From assembly GCA_018398765.1 (NCBI GenBank), contig JAHBMJ010000743.1, forward strand, positions 20,001-41,517: a stretch of DNA of 21,517 bases, read 5' to 3'. The position numbers were made by a program, and so were the translations under genes. How positions within the stretch are numbered: the stretch's first letter is position 1; each line of letters starts with the position of its first letter. Of the stretch, positions 1-8,488 are shown one piece after another. The notes below the pieces were generated by a model. It worked only from the letters and a program-made list of their open reading frames with translations, was not told where the DNA came from and made no database searches. Source of the stretch: Chromera velia (Eukaryota; Sar; Chromeraceae).

Positions 1-1452
1 GTCTCTCTCGTTTCTTCTCTCCGGATCCGCCATCTGTACAACTGTTACAGCGAGGTAAACATTTTCCTTGGCGAGACAGACCCTTGTGCTGAGCTGCATA
101 TAGCTCCATCCCTTTCCTCCCAGTACGTTGGTCTCAGTGCAGTATTAGTGCAGCTCTGATTTTTCCCTTGGTCGTCTCCACAGATTTTTGAGAGTGTATC
201 CTTTTTGTTGTTTTTCCAAGAGTAAAGCAACCTTCTCCTGTCGGGTTGTCAACCTGACTTTGAGGCAGAAATGAAAGTTGCTCGAAGCATTGACACTGCA
301 CATCATGTTTGCACAGTATGTTGTATTTGTAGACAGACAGCCCGTCTCTCTCGTTTCTTCTCTCCGGATCCGCCATCTGTACAACTGTTACAGCGAGGTA
401 AACATTTTCCTTGGCGAGACAGACCCTTGTGCTGACAGAAAGGAGACTTCTCACCAGTTCTACGGCACAAGCAGTGAGTGTATCCTCCCCCAGCTCGACG
501 TCTCTCTTCGTTTTCTTCTCTTCCTATCTGCACAACACCGAGGCAAACATTTTCCTTCGTGAGACGGGCCCTCGTGCTGACAGAAAGTAGACTCATCATC
601 AGTTCCACAGCACAAGCAGTGAGTGTATCCTCCTCCAGCTCGACGCCTCTCTTTCTTTTCCTCTTTTCCCATTCATATAACAGTGAGGCAAATATTTTTT
701 TTTATGAGACGGGCCCCCGTACTGACTGAAAGCAGACTCATCATCAGTTCCAAAGCATAAGCAGTGAGTGTATCCTCCCCCAACTTGACGTCTCTCTTTC
801 TTTTCCCCTCTTCCCATTCATACAACAGCGAGGCAAATGTTTTCCTTTATGAGACGGGCCTCCGTGCTGATAAAAAGCAGTCTGAGACTTATCATCAGTT
901 CCACAGTACAAGCAGTGTATATCCTCCCTCAGCTCGACGCTTCTCTTTTTTTTTCTCTCTTCCCATTCATACAACAGCAAGGCAAATATTTTCCTTTGTG
1001 AGACGGGCCCTCGTGCTGACAAAAAGCAGACTCATCAATGACATCAGTTTTACAGCACAAGCAGTGAGTGTATCCTCCTCCAGCTTGACGTCTCTCTTTC
1101 TTTTCCTCTCTTCCCACCCATACAACAGCAAGCTAAACATTTTTCCTTGGTGAGACAGACCCTTGTGCTGACAGAAAGGACTCTCCTCAGCAGTTCCACA
1201 GCATAAGCAGTGAGTATATCCTCCCGCAACTTGACGTTTCTCTTTCTTTTTCTCTCTCCCCACCCACACAACAGCGAGGCAAACATTTTTCCTTAGCAAG
1301 ACAAACCCTTGTGCTGACAGAAAGGAATCTCCTCAGTAGTTCCACAGTACGAGCAGTGAGTGTATCCTCCTGCAACTTGCCGCCTCTCTTTCTTTTTCTC
1401 TCTCCCCACCCACACAACAGCGAGGCAAACATTTTTCCTTGGCGAGACAGAC
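1..1452. repeat. Satellite array 1, ~146-bp units plus head module
   Basis: A tandem array is anchored on the recurring motif GAGACRGRCCCTYGTGCTGA, seen at about 73, 416, 561, 706, 851, 1000, 1152, 1298 and 1444. Spacings are 343, 145, 145, 145, 149, 152, 146 and 146 bp. Each unit ends in a pyrimidine-rich stretch followed by ACAACAGCGAGGCAAAC. Positions 1-93 are identical by eye to 344-436, so the first 343-bp step is a recent larger duplication. Its extra part (about 86-395) is a head module that recurs in the second array at 13706. The last unit breaks off near 1452 into polypyrimidine DNA. The period is not a multiple of three and several short overlapping frames are open on both strands, so I treat the array as non-coding. 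Confidence 0.93.
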
Positions 1453-2207
1453 TTTACTGCCTTCACTTCCTTTTTTCTTTCCTTTCTTCCCTCATTCATT
1501 CATTCGTTCCCTTTCTCCCTTCCTTTTTTCCTTCTTTTCTTTCCCTCCTTCCCTTCCTCCCTCCCTCCTTCCTTCCTTCTTTCCTTCCCTCCCTCCCTTC
1601 TTCTCTTCTTCCTTGCCTTCCTTCCTTCCTTCCTTCCTTCCTTCCTTCTTTCCTTCCTTCCTTCCTTCCTTCCTCCTTCCTTGCCTTCCTTCCTTCCTTC
1701 CTTCTTTCTTTCTTTCCTTCCTTCCTTCCTTTCTCCCTTCCTTGTTTCCTTCTTTCCTTCCTTCCTTCCCTCCCTTTCCTTCCTTCCTTCCTTCCTTCCT
1801 TCCCTCCCTCCCTCCTTCCTTCCTTCCTTCCTTGCCTTCCTTTCTTCCTTCCTTCCTTCCTTCCTTCCTTCTTTCTTTCTTTCTTTCTTTCCTTCTTTCC
1901 TTCTTTTCTTCTCTCCTTCTTTCCTTCTTTCCTTCTTTCCTTCCTTCTTTCTTTCCTTCCTTTCCCCCTTCCTTGTTTCCTTCTTTCCTTCCTTCCTTCT
2001 TTTCCCCCTCCCTTTCCTTCCTTCCTTTCTTTTTTCCTTCCTTCCTTCCTTCCTTCCTTCCTTCCTTCTTTTCTTCCTTCCCTCCTTCCTTCGTTCCTTC
2101 CCTCCCTCCCTCCTTCCCTTCCTTTCTTTCTTCCTTCCTTCCTTCCTTCTTTCCTTCCTTCCTTTGTTCCTTTCTTCCTTCGTTTCCTTCTTCCCTTCCT
2201 TTCATCT
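1453..2207. repeat. CCTT-type polypyrimidine tract (~750 bp)
   Basis: The plus strand is almost entirely C and T, built from TTCC, CTTT and CCCT blocks. A single G (usually in TTGCC or TTGTT) or a rare A interrupts it only every several tens of bases. Open frames of 240-330 codons cross it, but they encode only Ser/Phe/Leu/Pro on one strand and Lys/Glu/Arg/Gly on the other, which is a composition artefact. Long homopurine-homopyrimidine DNA of this kind can form triplex structures. It directly abuts the truncated last unit of the satellite array. Confidence 0.95.
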
Positions 2208-2212
2208 TATCT

Positions 2213-2348
2213 GGTGGCTGTCGGTCCTTTACGTTCGCGGGAGATGCTTCTCTCTCCCCCCACCTAATACCTAACCCCCGTGCCTGCAGCGAGTTTTCTC
2301 TGGCGGCTGTCGGATGGCTGTCGGTCCTTTGTATTCGGGAGATGCTTC
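2213..2348. repeat. Direct duplication, 100-bp offset
   Basis: A block of about 37 bp beginning GGTGGCTGTCGGTCCTTT at 2213 recurs as GGATGGCTGTCGGTCCTTT at 2312. Both copies end in GGGAGATGCTTC. A third partial copy (GGCGGCTGTCGG) sits at about 2302, immediately before the second copy. No coding frame is evident. Confidence 0.8.
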
Positions 2349-2644
2349 AAACCCTCTCAAACCCTTTCACAATGAGTGACACAGTGGTCTTCATAAAATC
2401 TGGTATAGCCTGTAAACGTTCGCAGCTTCCATAAAAAAGAAACACAACAAAACCAAACATAAGCATTATCTGAATTATCATATGATAATTATATTTAGAA
2501 TTATATGAGTACGTGTTCATATGCTAATCATTATGAAATTAGAATCAAAATGATGGTTTTAAACATATTCAAAATTGATAATGACATTTCTGTTTATAAT
2601 GATTATATCTATTATAAATGATATAATGACATAATGATTATAGG
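2349..2644. other. AT-rich stretch, no gene seen
   Basis: From about 2420 the DNA becomes strongly AT-rich, with runs of overlapping ATAATGATTA-like words. This is a sharp composition change from the preceding pyrimidine tract. It leads directly into the LINE-like ORF, so it may be part of the same insertion or flanking AT-rich DNA. I see no gene or promoter signal. Confidence 0.6.
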
Positions 2645-3091
2645 ATGCTGACTGAGTGTCCGATTTATGATAGAAAAAGAGCGCACATGTATAGAATATT
2701 AGGAGCAGACTGGAACGAGGGAAGAGAAAAGAGAGCAAGAGAAGTTTGCACAGAGAAAAGAGAAGGACAAAGAGGAATACTGTACACTGAGGCTCTATTC
2801 AAATTCTTGATGAACGAAGGGCATAGTGCGGTGGATGAGTTTCTGGGGAGGGCGGCGTTCAGAAGAAAAGTGTTCAAGGAAAGCTCAAGAAGGTACGCAC
2901 CTAGAAGCTCGTTAGATGAAACAGTGCTAGCACAGAGACACGGAGTGATCACAAAAAGAAAGGGAGGAACGGAAAGAAGAAAAGAAGAATACAAGACCAT
3001 CTTGGAAGCAATGGAAGCAAGAAGACAGCTGAGGGAGGGAGAAGGAGAAATCGCTGAGAGAAGAATGGAGAGAGGGCGTGTACAAAGCTAA
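2645..3091 (+). CDS. Possible C-terminal tail of a non-LTR retrotransposon polyprotein (truncated)
   Basis: This 148-residue ORF opens with LTECPIYDRKRAHMYRIL. That resembles the Cys-containing 'hxxxECPxYxxxR' segment found just after the reverse transcriptase domain in many non-LTR (LINE) polyproteins. About 50 residues later comes ALFKFLMNEGHSAVDEFLGR, like the 'xxLxxFLxxT' helix that usually closes such proteins. The rest is Arg/Glu/Lys-rich. No RT catalytic motifs lie upstream: the frame closes at 2627-2629 and the preceding DNA is AT-rich. If real, this is a 5'-truncated LINE copy, which is the common outcome of target-primed reverse transcription. The hairpin cluster just downstream fits a LINE 3' UTR. 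The family match is from memory of motif shape and only moderately secure. Confidence 0.42.
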   Translation: MLTECPIYDRKRAHMYRILGADWNEGREKRAREVCTEKREGQRGILYTEALFKFLMNEGHSAVDEFLGRAAFRRKVFKESSRRYAPRSSLDETVLAQRHGVITKRKGGTERRKEEYKTILEAMEARRQLREGEGEIAERRMERGRVQS

Positions 3092-3197
3092 AGTGTCCTT
3101 TCGTCCTGTGTCATTGGATCGATTTTTGGAGCAGTCCCTTCTGAGCAGCCCATAGACCAAAGCATGCAAAGCGCAGACAGATTGTTGTTTGTTAGCG

Positions 3198-3385
3198 GCC
3201 TGGGAAACCAGGCAGGCTACGGGGTGTGGTCTGAGCCTCAGCGATGAGGTACACCCCCCTGCCGTTTGCGGGGGCGACCTCTATAAGACAAAACGGCGAC
3301 AGTGCTCTAAGGCACCACTAATCACTACCCATAATGATTATGACTTTCAAAGTCACTATATATGGGATTTCATAATTATTATGAA
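3198..3385 (+). other. Hairpin cluster, likely structured 3' UTR of the LINE-like element
   Basis: Several strong stem-loops occur within 190 bp. (1) 3198-3213: GCCTGG, loop GAAA, CCAGGC. (2) 3221-3257: an outer 7-bp stem GGGGTGT/ACACCCC enclosing CCTCA, loop GCGA, TGAGG. (3) 3256-3274: CCCC pairing with GGGG around TGC...GCG, mutually exclusive with part of the outer stem of (2). (4) About 3301-3314: GTGC/GCAC. (5) About 3341-3353: GACTTT/AAAGTC. (6) About 3368-3384: TTCATAA/TTATGAA. Both GAAA and GCGA are GNRA tetraloops, which suggests selection on RNA structure and not chance. The position after the ORF fits a retrotransposon 3' UTR. I did not find a hammerhead core or a confident HDV-like fold. 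Confidence 0.55.
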
Positions 3386-3960
3386 GGTACCCCTTTGAGT
3401 TAACCCAATGATGTTTCAACCCATAGACGGTGGCTTGGGATTTGGTGTCGCTAAATATAAAATTTAACCCTATCATCATCATCAGTACATACATATTTTT
3501 ATAATATTTTGCTAGATATTTTCTATGACATTTTTTAAGTTCATGAGAGGTATAAATTCAAATAACTTGAATTCTGACATATAGATATTTTTAAATTTTA
3601 ATATTGACTAGCTTGACGTACAGTCACTGCATGTACTCCAAAAACACATTTCTGTAGTATTTCTCAATATTAAAATTAACTTTTTCGTACGTTGTGCAGC
3701 ATGTGCTGTTCTATATAACACAATCAACTAACTTGAAAACAGCCAATGTCAGCCATCGACAGCGTACTAGCATCAATCTTTCCGATTCCTTCTGCAAGAT
3801 TCGAAGAGGGTGCACGCCACACGCAGTCGAAACATGTAGAAACAATGGCGGCGCGAATCACACATAAAGACGTAGCTGACCGTCAGTAACTGTCGGGACA
3901 TGATCCGGCTACACTTATGACGAATGACTCTGTGAATCAGCGAATGAGAAGCGATCCAGC
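3386..3960. other. AT-rich non-coding stretch
   Basis: AT-rich DNA with a short ATC run near 3470-3485 and runs of TTTTTA and ATATTT. The composition becomes more balanced after about 3720. No open frame of note, no tRNA and no clear repeat. It may include the downstream flank of the LINE-like insertion. Confidence 0.5.
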
Positions 3961-3970
3961 AAATGAGGGG

Positions 3971-4077
3971 GTGAGCAAGAGAGTGAGTGAGTGCGTGAGT
4001 GGAATGCAGCGAGTGGACGACTGAAAATCAATCAAGGAATGAACGATGGTGAGTGAGTGGGTGAGTGCGTGAGTGAA
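3971..4077. repeat. Imperfect GTGAGTGA repeats
   Basis: Two blocks of GTGAGTGAGTGCGTGAGTG lie at about 3980-4000 and 4050-4076, separated by roughly 50 bp of unique sequence. This is a degenerate 4-bp microsatellite with a shared GTGCGTGAGTG variant in both blocks, so the two blocks are probably one duplication. Confidence 0.75.
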
Positions 4078-4085
4078 GGAAAGCA

Positions 4086-4800
4086 TGAGTAGATGTTGCG
4101 GCCGAGATAAGATCTACGGCCAGAATAACATGTGTGATGATGAACCTAAAGACAGAACCCCGCAGGCGCCTCTGCGTTTGTAACGGAGCTGTCTGAGGAG
4201 ACTCCCGAAGGTGTCACACACCGTCCCTCCAAGCCTTGACGGAGGGCAGCCCCGCCGTCTTCCAAAGGCAAAGGCAGCGGCTCTCCAGGACCGAATCCGT
4301 AGTATGCCTTGAACGCATCGCCAAATGGGGGCAACGGTTTGGGGGCAAACCGATGAGCTCTGCCCACCTGCGGTGCCTCCTGTCTGTGACCCTGTCCAGC
4401 AGTCGGCAACTGTCTTTTCGTGTCACCCTGCGCGAAGTGAAAAAGCACACAACACACTTCAGTTCACTTACAGAGAGGCGGGAGACTGGATCACCGAGAT
4501 CACACACTTTGCGCGAACAAGAGTAGCACAACAGCCTGACACCACAACCCACTCATAGGAGGAAACGAATTCATCCACCCTCCCGCCCACCCACCCACCC
4601 GCCCACACAAGATGCGTGCGGTCATCAGCCTTCACCGAGACATGAATGCGGAGCAAAGAAAAGGACAACGCACAGCACGCAGAAGGTCCGACGAACGTCG
4701 TAAACGAAACAAATTCAGGACGATACCACACAGAAAGCATCAGACGTTCAACGACAAAAAACTTCGCAGATACACAACCTTAAATTATATCGCTTGCTGA
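4086..4800. other. Unassigned region with weak overlapping ORFs
   Basis: Short frames are open on both strands. The longest minus-strand frames (about 4146-4552) have mixed composition but recognisable similarity to nothing and no convincing ATG context. A CCCACC/CCGCC run lies at 4577-4606. No splice-supported gene model can be argued. A C-run (4803-4812) follows. Confidence 0.4.
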
Positions 4801-4802
4801 TT

Positions 4803-4900
4803 CCCCCCCCCCCTACCCTCTATCTCTCGCTCCTCGTGAATTCGTGCCCCTGGCAGAGTCGGGGGGNNNNNNNNNNNNNNNNNNNNNGGGGGGGGGGGGG
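4803..4900. other. Assembly gap (21 N) inside a poly-G tract
   Basis: Positions 4867-4887 are N. They are flanked by six G on the left and thirteen G on the right. A ten-base C run lies about 50 bp upstream at 4803-4812. The gap is therefore most simply an unresolved homopolymer or G-rich simple repeat, and its true length is unknown. Any ORF drawn across it is unreliable. Confidence 0.95.
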
Positions 4901-4906
4901 AGTGCC

Positions 4907-5419
4907 ATGCAAGCCCCAACAGACCAACCTGTTGTGGAATTTGAGGAGACGGCTGTCCAGCCTGAGGACCTCTTAGGGGCTCCAAATTCGTCCGAGCCGC
5001 CATCCACGCGGCTTGACCTTGCATCGGCCTCTGGAGACGAGTGGGAAGCAGTGGGGGGCAATTTGGCTGCAAGCTTGCCTTTTGCTGGTATGCCCCTGAG
5101 AAGAACATTTCCATCTCTTCGAGGCAGTGAACACGCTGCAGAGAGAGCCAAACGAAGAGGTACAGAGAAGAGCATTCATTCCAGTGAGCACACTGTACTG
5201 GCACCCCACAGACAGGTACGGGGAAGGGCCACAGAGAAAAAAAAAAGAAAAAAGAAAAAAGCACCACACAAACAGGCACGGGGGAGGGCCACAGACGAGA
5301 GGACGGGAGGAAGAGGAACAAACGATATGTACTGTGTCGAATTGCTCGCAGGGCTACACGCTACAAAAAGTGGAGGACTGTTTTTGGTTGGTGTTCGAAA
5401 GTCAGGAAGGCACAACTGA
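4907..5419 (+). CDS. Candidate hypothetical protein or exon beside the gap
   Basis: From an ATG in fair context (GTGCCATGC) the frame runs 170 codons. The first ~100 residues have non-repetitive, acidic and Ser/Pro-containing composition (DQPVVEFEETAVQPEDLL, then SGDEWEAVGG), unlike the low-complexity ORFs nearby. No domain is recognised. From about 5216 the frame enters CAGGTACGGG followed by an A/G-rich run, and then CAGGCACGGG with a near-repeat of the same segment. Either CAG|GTACGG or the earlier GCTG|GTATGC (5087) could be a splice donor, in which case only the first 60-105 codons are exon. The protein may start upstream of the gap. Whether it is expressed is uncertain. Confidence 0.3.
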   Translation: MQAPTDQPVVEFEETAVQPEDLLGAPNSSEPPSTRLDLASASGDEWEAVGGNLAASLPFAGMPLRRTFPSLRGSEHAAERAKRRGTEKSIHSSEHTVLAPHRQVRGRATEKKKRKKKKAPHKQARGRATDERTGGRGTNDMYCVELLAGLHATKSGGLFLVGVRKSGRHN

Positions 5420-5724
5420 ATATCCATTCCATCTCTTTTTGTCGGGTGTCGGGCGTCTCTTCCCTTCTCTTCTCTGCTTTTGTCACCTCACCTGGCGCTT
5501 GCCCATTCGTGTGGCCCTCCTCGTTGCTCGACCTGCAAGGATCAGAGAGACTCAGTAACTGCAAAAACACGTGCAAAGAGACCTAAGCAAGGTGGCCAGA
5601 CGGGAGGTTTGACACAGGAAAAGAAGGGACAGCTCCCTCCCGTCTGCCTTATAGTCTACAAGGTCCATCTTCACCTTTTCGACCTTCGTTGCCGATTGAA
5701 ATTGCCAAGGGGTCTATGCAGATG
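5420..5724. other. Unassigned DNA, nothing recognised
   Basis: Mixed-composition sequence with short open frames that continue into the neighbouring microsatellite. I see no domain, tRNA or repeat here. It leads into a GA/GAAA tract. Confidence 0.4.
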
Positions 5725-5743
5725 CAGAGAGAGAGAGAAAGAA

Positions 5744-5775
<32 letters not shown>

Positions 5776-5841
5776 AAAAGGGAAGGAAGGAAGGAAAGAA
5801 AGAAAGAAAGAAAGAAAGAAAGAAAAGAAAGAAAGAAAGGA

Positions 5842-5889
<48 letters not shown>

Positions 5890-5947
5890 AAGAGAGAGAA
5901 AATCAGAAAGAGAGAGAGAGAGAATGAGAAAGAGAGAGAAAGAGAGG
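5725..5947. repeat. GAAA/GA microsatellite
   Basis: About 220 bp of AGAAAGAA and GGAAGGAA units passing into GAGAGA, almost purely purine on the plus strand. Frames through it encode only Lys/Glu/Arg and are spurious. Confidence 0.95.
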
Positions 5948-6032
5948 GGCTCTACAGCTTTCCACTTCCACACAGACGAACTTACGCATGAAGGTCCGAA
6001 ACGAGGTCGTGAGGGAATCATACTGCACACAG

Positions 6033-6033
6033 G

Positions 6034-6067
<34 letters not shown>

Positions 6068-6080
6068 AACAAACAGACAG
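6033..6080. repeat. CAGA/CAAA microsatellite
   Basis: Tandem CAGA units with three CAAA variants near the 3' end. The opposite strand gives a spurious 'CLSVCLSV' peptide. Confidence 0.95.
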
Positions 6081-6655
6081 AATAGCATTAATGTTGTACA
6101 GGTAGTTCTACACGTACAAATATGTGCCCTCGCCGCCACGCAATCATACTGCATGGATGCACGATGACACGAATCAAAACAGAATGTCGAACTCAGAATT
6201 GCAATGAAATGACTTCTCTCTTCCCCGCTGTATCTTTCGACTCGGTTCGGCCAACTGTCCACTTGACTCGCTTAGCCTGGAACATTCATTCTTCGCTGCG
6301 TGCCATTTCTTGACGATTCGTGCAAAAAGTTTCTCCCTGAATGCGATTTCGCCTTCTGACGGGCAAATGAGAGCGAAACAGGATAAAAGGAGAAGGGACG
6401 AAAAAGAAACTGGGGAAAGGGGCAGCGGAAGCAAAAAGGAAAGGAAGGCCATGCGAACCAATCGGTGGGGAGCCTTGACAAGAGAAAAGACTGGAGCAAG
6501 CAGAAAGGGGACACACAGATTGGCTGCACGGAAAGCTGGGGAGAAGGAAGGGAAGGAAGGACGGAAAGTCGACGAGAAGAAAACCCTCGAGAATCCACAT
6601 GAGTCAGAGAGAAAAATGATATGATCGGGAAGAAAACCGAAGCAAGGAAGAAACA

Positions 6656-6657
6656 AA

Positions 6658-6689
<32 letters not shown>

Positions 6690-6690
6690 A
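6656..6690. repeat. AAAG microsatellite
   Basis: About eight AAAG units, slightly interrupted at the 3' end. It lies inside the likely intronic region of the minus-strand gene. Confidence 0.9.
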
Positions 6691-7440
6691 CGAAAAGCCA
6701 GAAACACTGACAGACAGACAGAAGGACTCTCAGGGAAGCAGAAGAAGGCCAGCACGCATGGACGGGCAACACAAAAGAGCGGCAGAAACCAGAAAACGAA
6801 AGAACAAATGCAGCCACAAAAGAAGAAAGACAAAAAGTGAGCCAGCAAGCAAGTGGGTGAGTACTTGCAGGAAGCAGAGACCGAAGGCGGAAAGGAGACA
6901 TGCAAGATTGCGGCAACAGTGAAAAGATCGGATGAGGTAATGGTGCAAAGAAAAAAGGGTTTGCCAACTGACTTGGTCGAGACTTCTGCACTCCACAATC
7001 ATTTTGCCCCTGCCGCCCACTCGAAGGAGAAATCGGGGTCTCTGGACTTCCACGACTGTCGCCTCTGCTTGATCACTGCCCTCTTTCTTTCCTCCCACTC
7101 CCTTCCCTCCCCTACCCCCCCACCAGAAAAGCCTGGTTGCCCCCCCCTTGCGCCTGCTGTCTGCTGCTTCCAGAGAAGAGATGTCCAGAATGTCCACAGT
7201 GATCGCCTCTCCAAGGGAAGAAATCGTCAGGCAGCTTGTACGAGCATCCCGAAACTCCTGTCAGAAGGCATTGAACCGAAAGAAGGGGAAGAGGGGAAGA
7301 CGGTATTGGTTCAGTAGTCACATTAAAAAAATGCGGCAACGTTTCCTTTGTACCGCGTCCCTGCCTCACTCACTCTGTGCGCTCTCGTCGGCTTGTTTCT
7401 ACCTTCTTCCCTTGCGTGCTACATCCTTTCTTTCTTCGGT

Positions 7441-7466
7441 TCTTTCTTTCTTTCTTTCTTTCTTTC
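7441..7466. repeat. TTTC microsatellite
   Basis: About six TCTT units on the plus strand, just beyond the predicted donor of the minus-strand gene and so probably intronic. Two short CTGG-type runs follow at about 7486-7510. Confidence 0.9.
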
Positions 7467-7527
7467 GGTCTCTGCACTATCTGCTGGCTGGCTGGCTGGT
7501 TACTGGCTGGGTCTCTGTCTCTCATGC

Positions 7528-7538
7528 ACTCACCTACC
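7528..7538 (-). promoter_or_regulatory. Candidate 5' splice site(s)
   Basis: Minus-strand reading is CAG|GTAGGTGAGT. Two overlapping donors are possible: GTAGGT (phase 0, after Gln317) and GTGAGT (phase 1). Beyond this point the reading frame turns to low-complexity sequence, which supports an exon boundary here. Confidence 0.55.
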
Positions 7539-8488
7539 TGCAAGAGAAACGTGGCGGGTTTCTTCGTCTCCTGAAAGAACCAGGAAGGCTTCACGATGAA
7601 AAGACCCTCGAAGGCCCTCACGTGGGTCTTGAAGCTCTCCACCACCTCCTTCAACACACACAACTTCTCGCCCATCAGGGAAGCAACACGCTCAGACGCG
7701 ACCCCGCGAGCTTCGGCCTCTGCGCGGGAGTGGCGCTCCTCCTGAAGGGTCTGACGGAGGGACTGGCGGTCACGCGTGAGCCGGTCAAGTCTCCCTGTCA
7801 ACTGCACCATCTCCTCTCGCAAGGATGCGGCACTCTCTCTGGCAGCATCTCTCTCCGCCAAGTGGGATTGGGACTCTGCAGCCAGCCTTTTGATGCACGC
7901 GTCCTTTTCTTCAAGGGCACGCAAAAAGGCAGACCGCTGCCCCTCGTGCTCCCTCTGCATCGAGCGGAGACGGGAAGTGGAATCCGAAATTTGCTGCTGC
8001 TGCCGCGCGACGGTGCTTGTCAGAGCCTCTATCTTGCGCTGCTTCTCTAGCTGCTCTTGTGGTCGCTCCTGGACGTCACTTTCCGACCCTCCCCAGAAGC
8101 GACCGAAACCACCAAAAACACCACTCATGCCTCCACCCCCAGAGCTGCTCGATCCCTCCCCTCCTCTTTGACCCCCTGTCTGCCGAACAGTTCTCATCTG
8201 TTCTCGCAATTCCTCTGTTTCGGCAGCCCTCCGAGCTTCATTTGCAAGTGCCCCCATCGCCTTTTGCTCTGCGTCGCGCAGCTGTTCTTGGAGACGCTGC
8301 TTGTCTCTCTGCAAAGCCTCACACTGCTGCTGGAGATTCACTCGGCCACCGCCGGGACTGTTTCCACTTGCCCTCAAGCTGGAAGATGCACTGGAAGAGC
8401 CGGTCTCAGCCGGACAGGGAAAGGACCCACTGTCGCCCCAGATCACCTGCGGAGGGTCTGGGGGGTGGTTTTGTTCAGAATGAGACAT
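7538..8488 (-). CDS. Coiled-coil protein, first large coding exon (3' end spliced)
   Basis: This exon encodes 317 residues from an ATG in good context (CCCAACATG). Residues 1-48 are Pro/Ser/Gly-rich. Residues 50-103 form a Gln/Glu/Arg heptad-type coiled coil. Residues 104-137 are a flexible linker containing the Gly/aromatic patch GGMSGVFGGFGRFWGG. Residues 140-290 form a second long coiled coil (many Q, R, E, L; no prolines). Residues 291-317 (FEGLFIVKPSWFFQETKKPA) look more globular. The frame stays open to 7370, but the extension is Lys/Arg-rich, microsatellite-derived sequence. CAG|GTAGGTGAGT at 7538/7537 is a strong donor, so I end the exon there; an alternative 4 bases on uses GTGAGT. 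The Gly/aromatic patch could bind membrane, as in golgin-like tethers, but no family is assigned. It is divergent from the SOUL gene. Confidence 0.72.

Larger units (their letters stand above)
6081..7533 (-). other. Probable intron and 3' part of the coiled-coil gene (model unresolved)
   Basis: On the minus strand this 1.45 kb follows the splice donor that ends the large exon at 7538-8488. It is pyrimidine-rich on that strand with TTTC microsatellites. Two acceptor-like sites can be seen. One ends at about 7207 (TTTCTTCCCTTGGAGAG, then a frame reading AITVDILDISSLEAADSRRK). The other ends at about 6364 (CTCATTTGCCCGTCAG, then, in the phase left by the GTGAGT donor, EGEIAFREKLFARIVKKW and about 40 more residues to a stop near 6172). 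Neither extension shows a recognisable domain, so I leave the downstream exons undecided. Confidence 0.35.

Noticed and set aside
1311-2434. Long open frames (over 300 codons) on the plus strand and 237 codons on the minus strand
   Set aside because: They encode only Ser/Phe/Leu/Pro or Lys/Glu/Gly/Arg from the CCTT tract. The tract is open in all frames because it lacks stop-forming bases.
3236-3260. Hammerhead ribozyme core suggested by GATGAG next to stems
   Set aside because: The invariant CTGATGA and the matching GAAA strand are not arranged as in a hammerhead. The GAAA is a tetraloop of a separate stem.
4146-4552. 103- and 112-codon minus-strand frames
   Set aside because: They overlap each other and plus-strand frames, lack a good ATG start, and show no recognised similarity.
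5725-6080. Possible CRISPR-like regular repeats
   Set aside because: They are pure GAAA, GA and CAGA microsatellites without spacers, and this is eukaryotic DNA.
6174-6998. 274-codon minus-strand frame rich in Phe/Leu/Ser/Cys, resembling a membrane protein
   Set aside because: Composition follows the pyrimidine-rich intron-like DNA and TTTC repeats. No regular membrane-segment pattern is seen; only its last part was kept as a possible exon tail.
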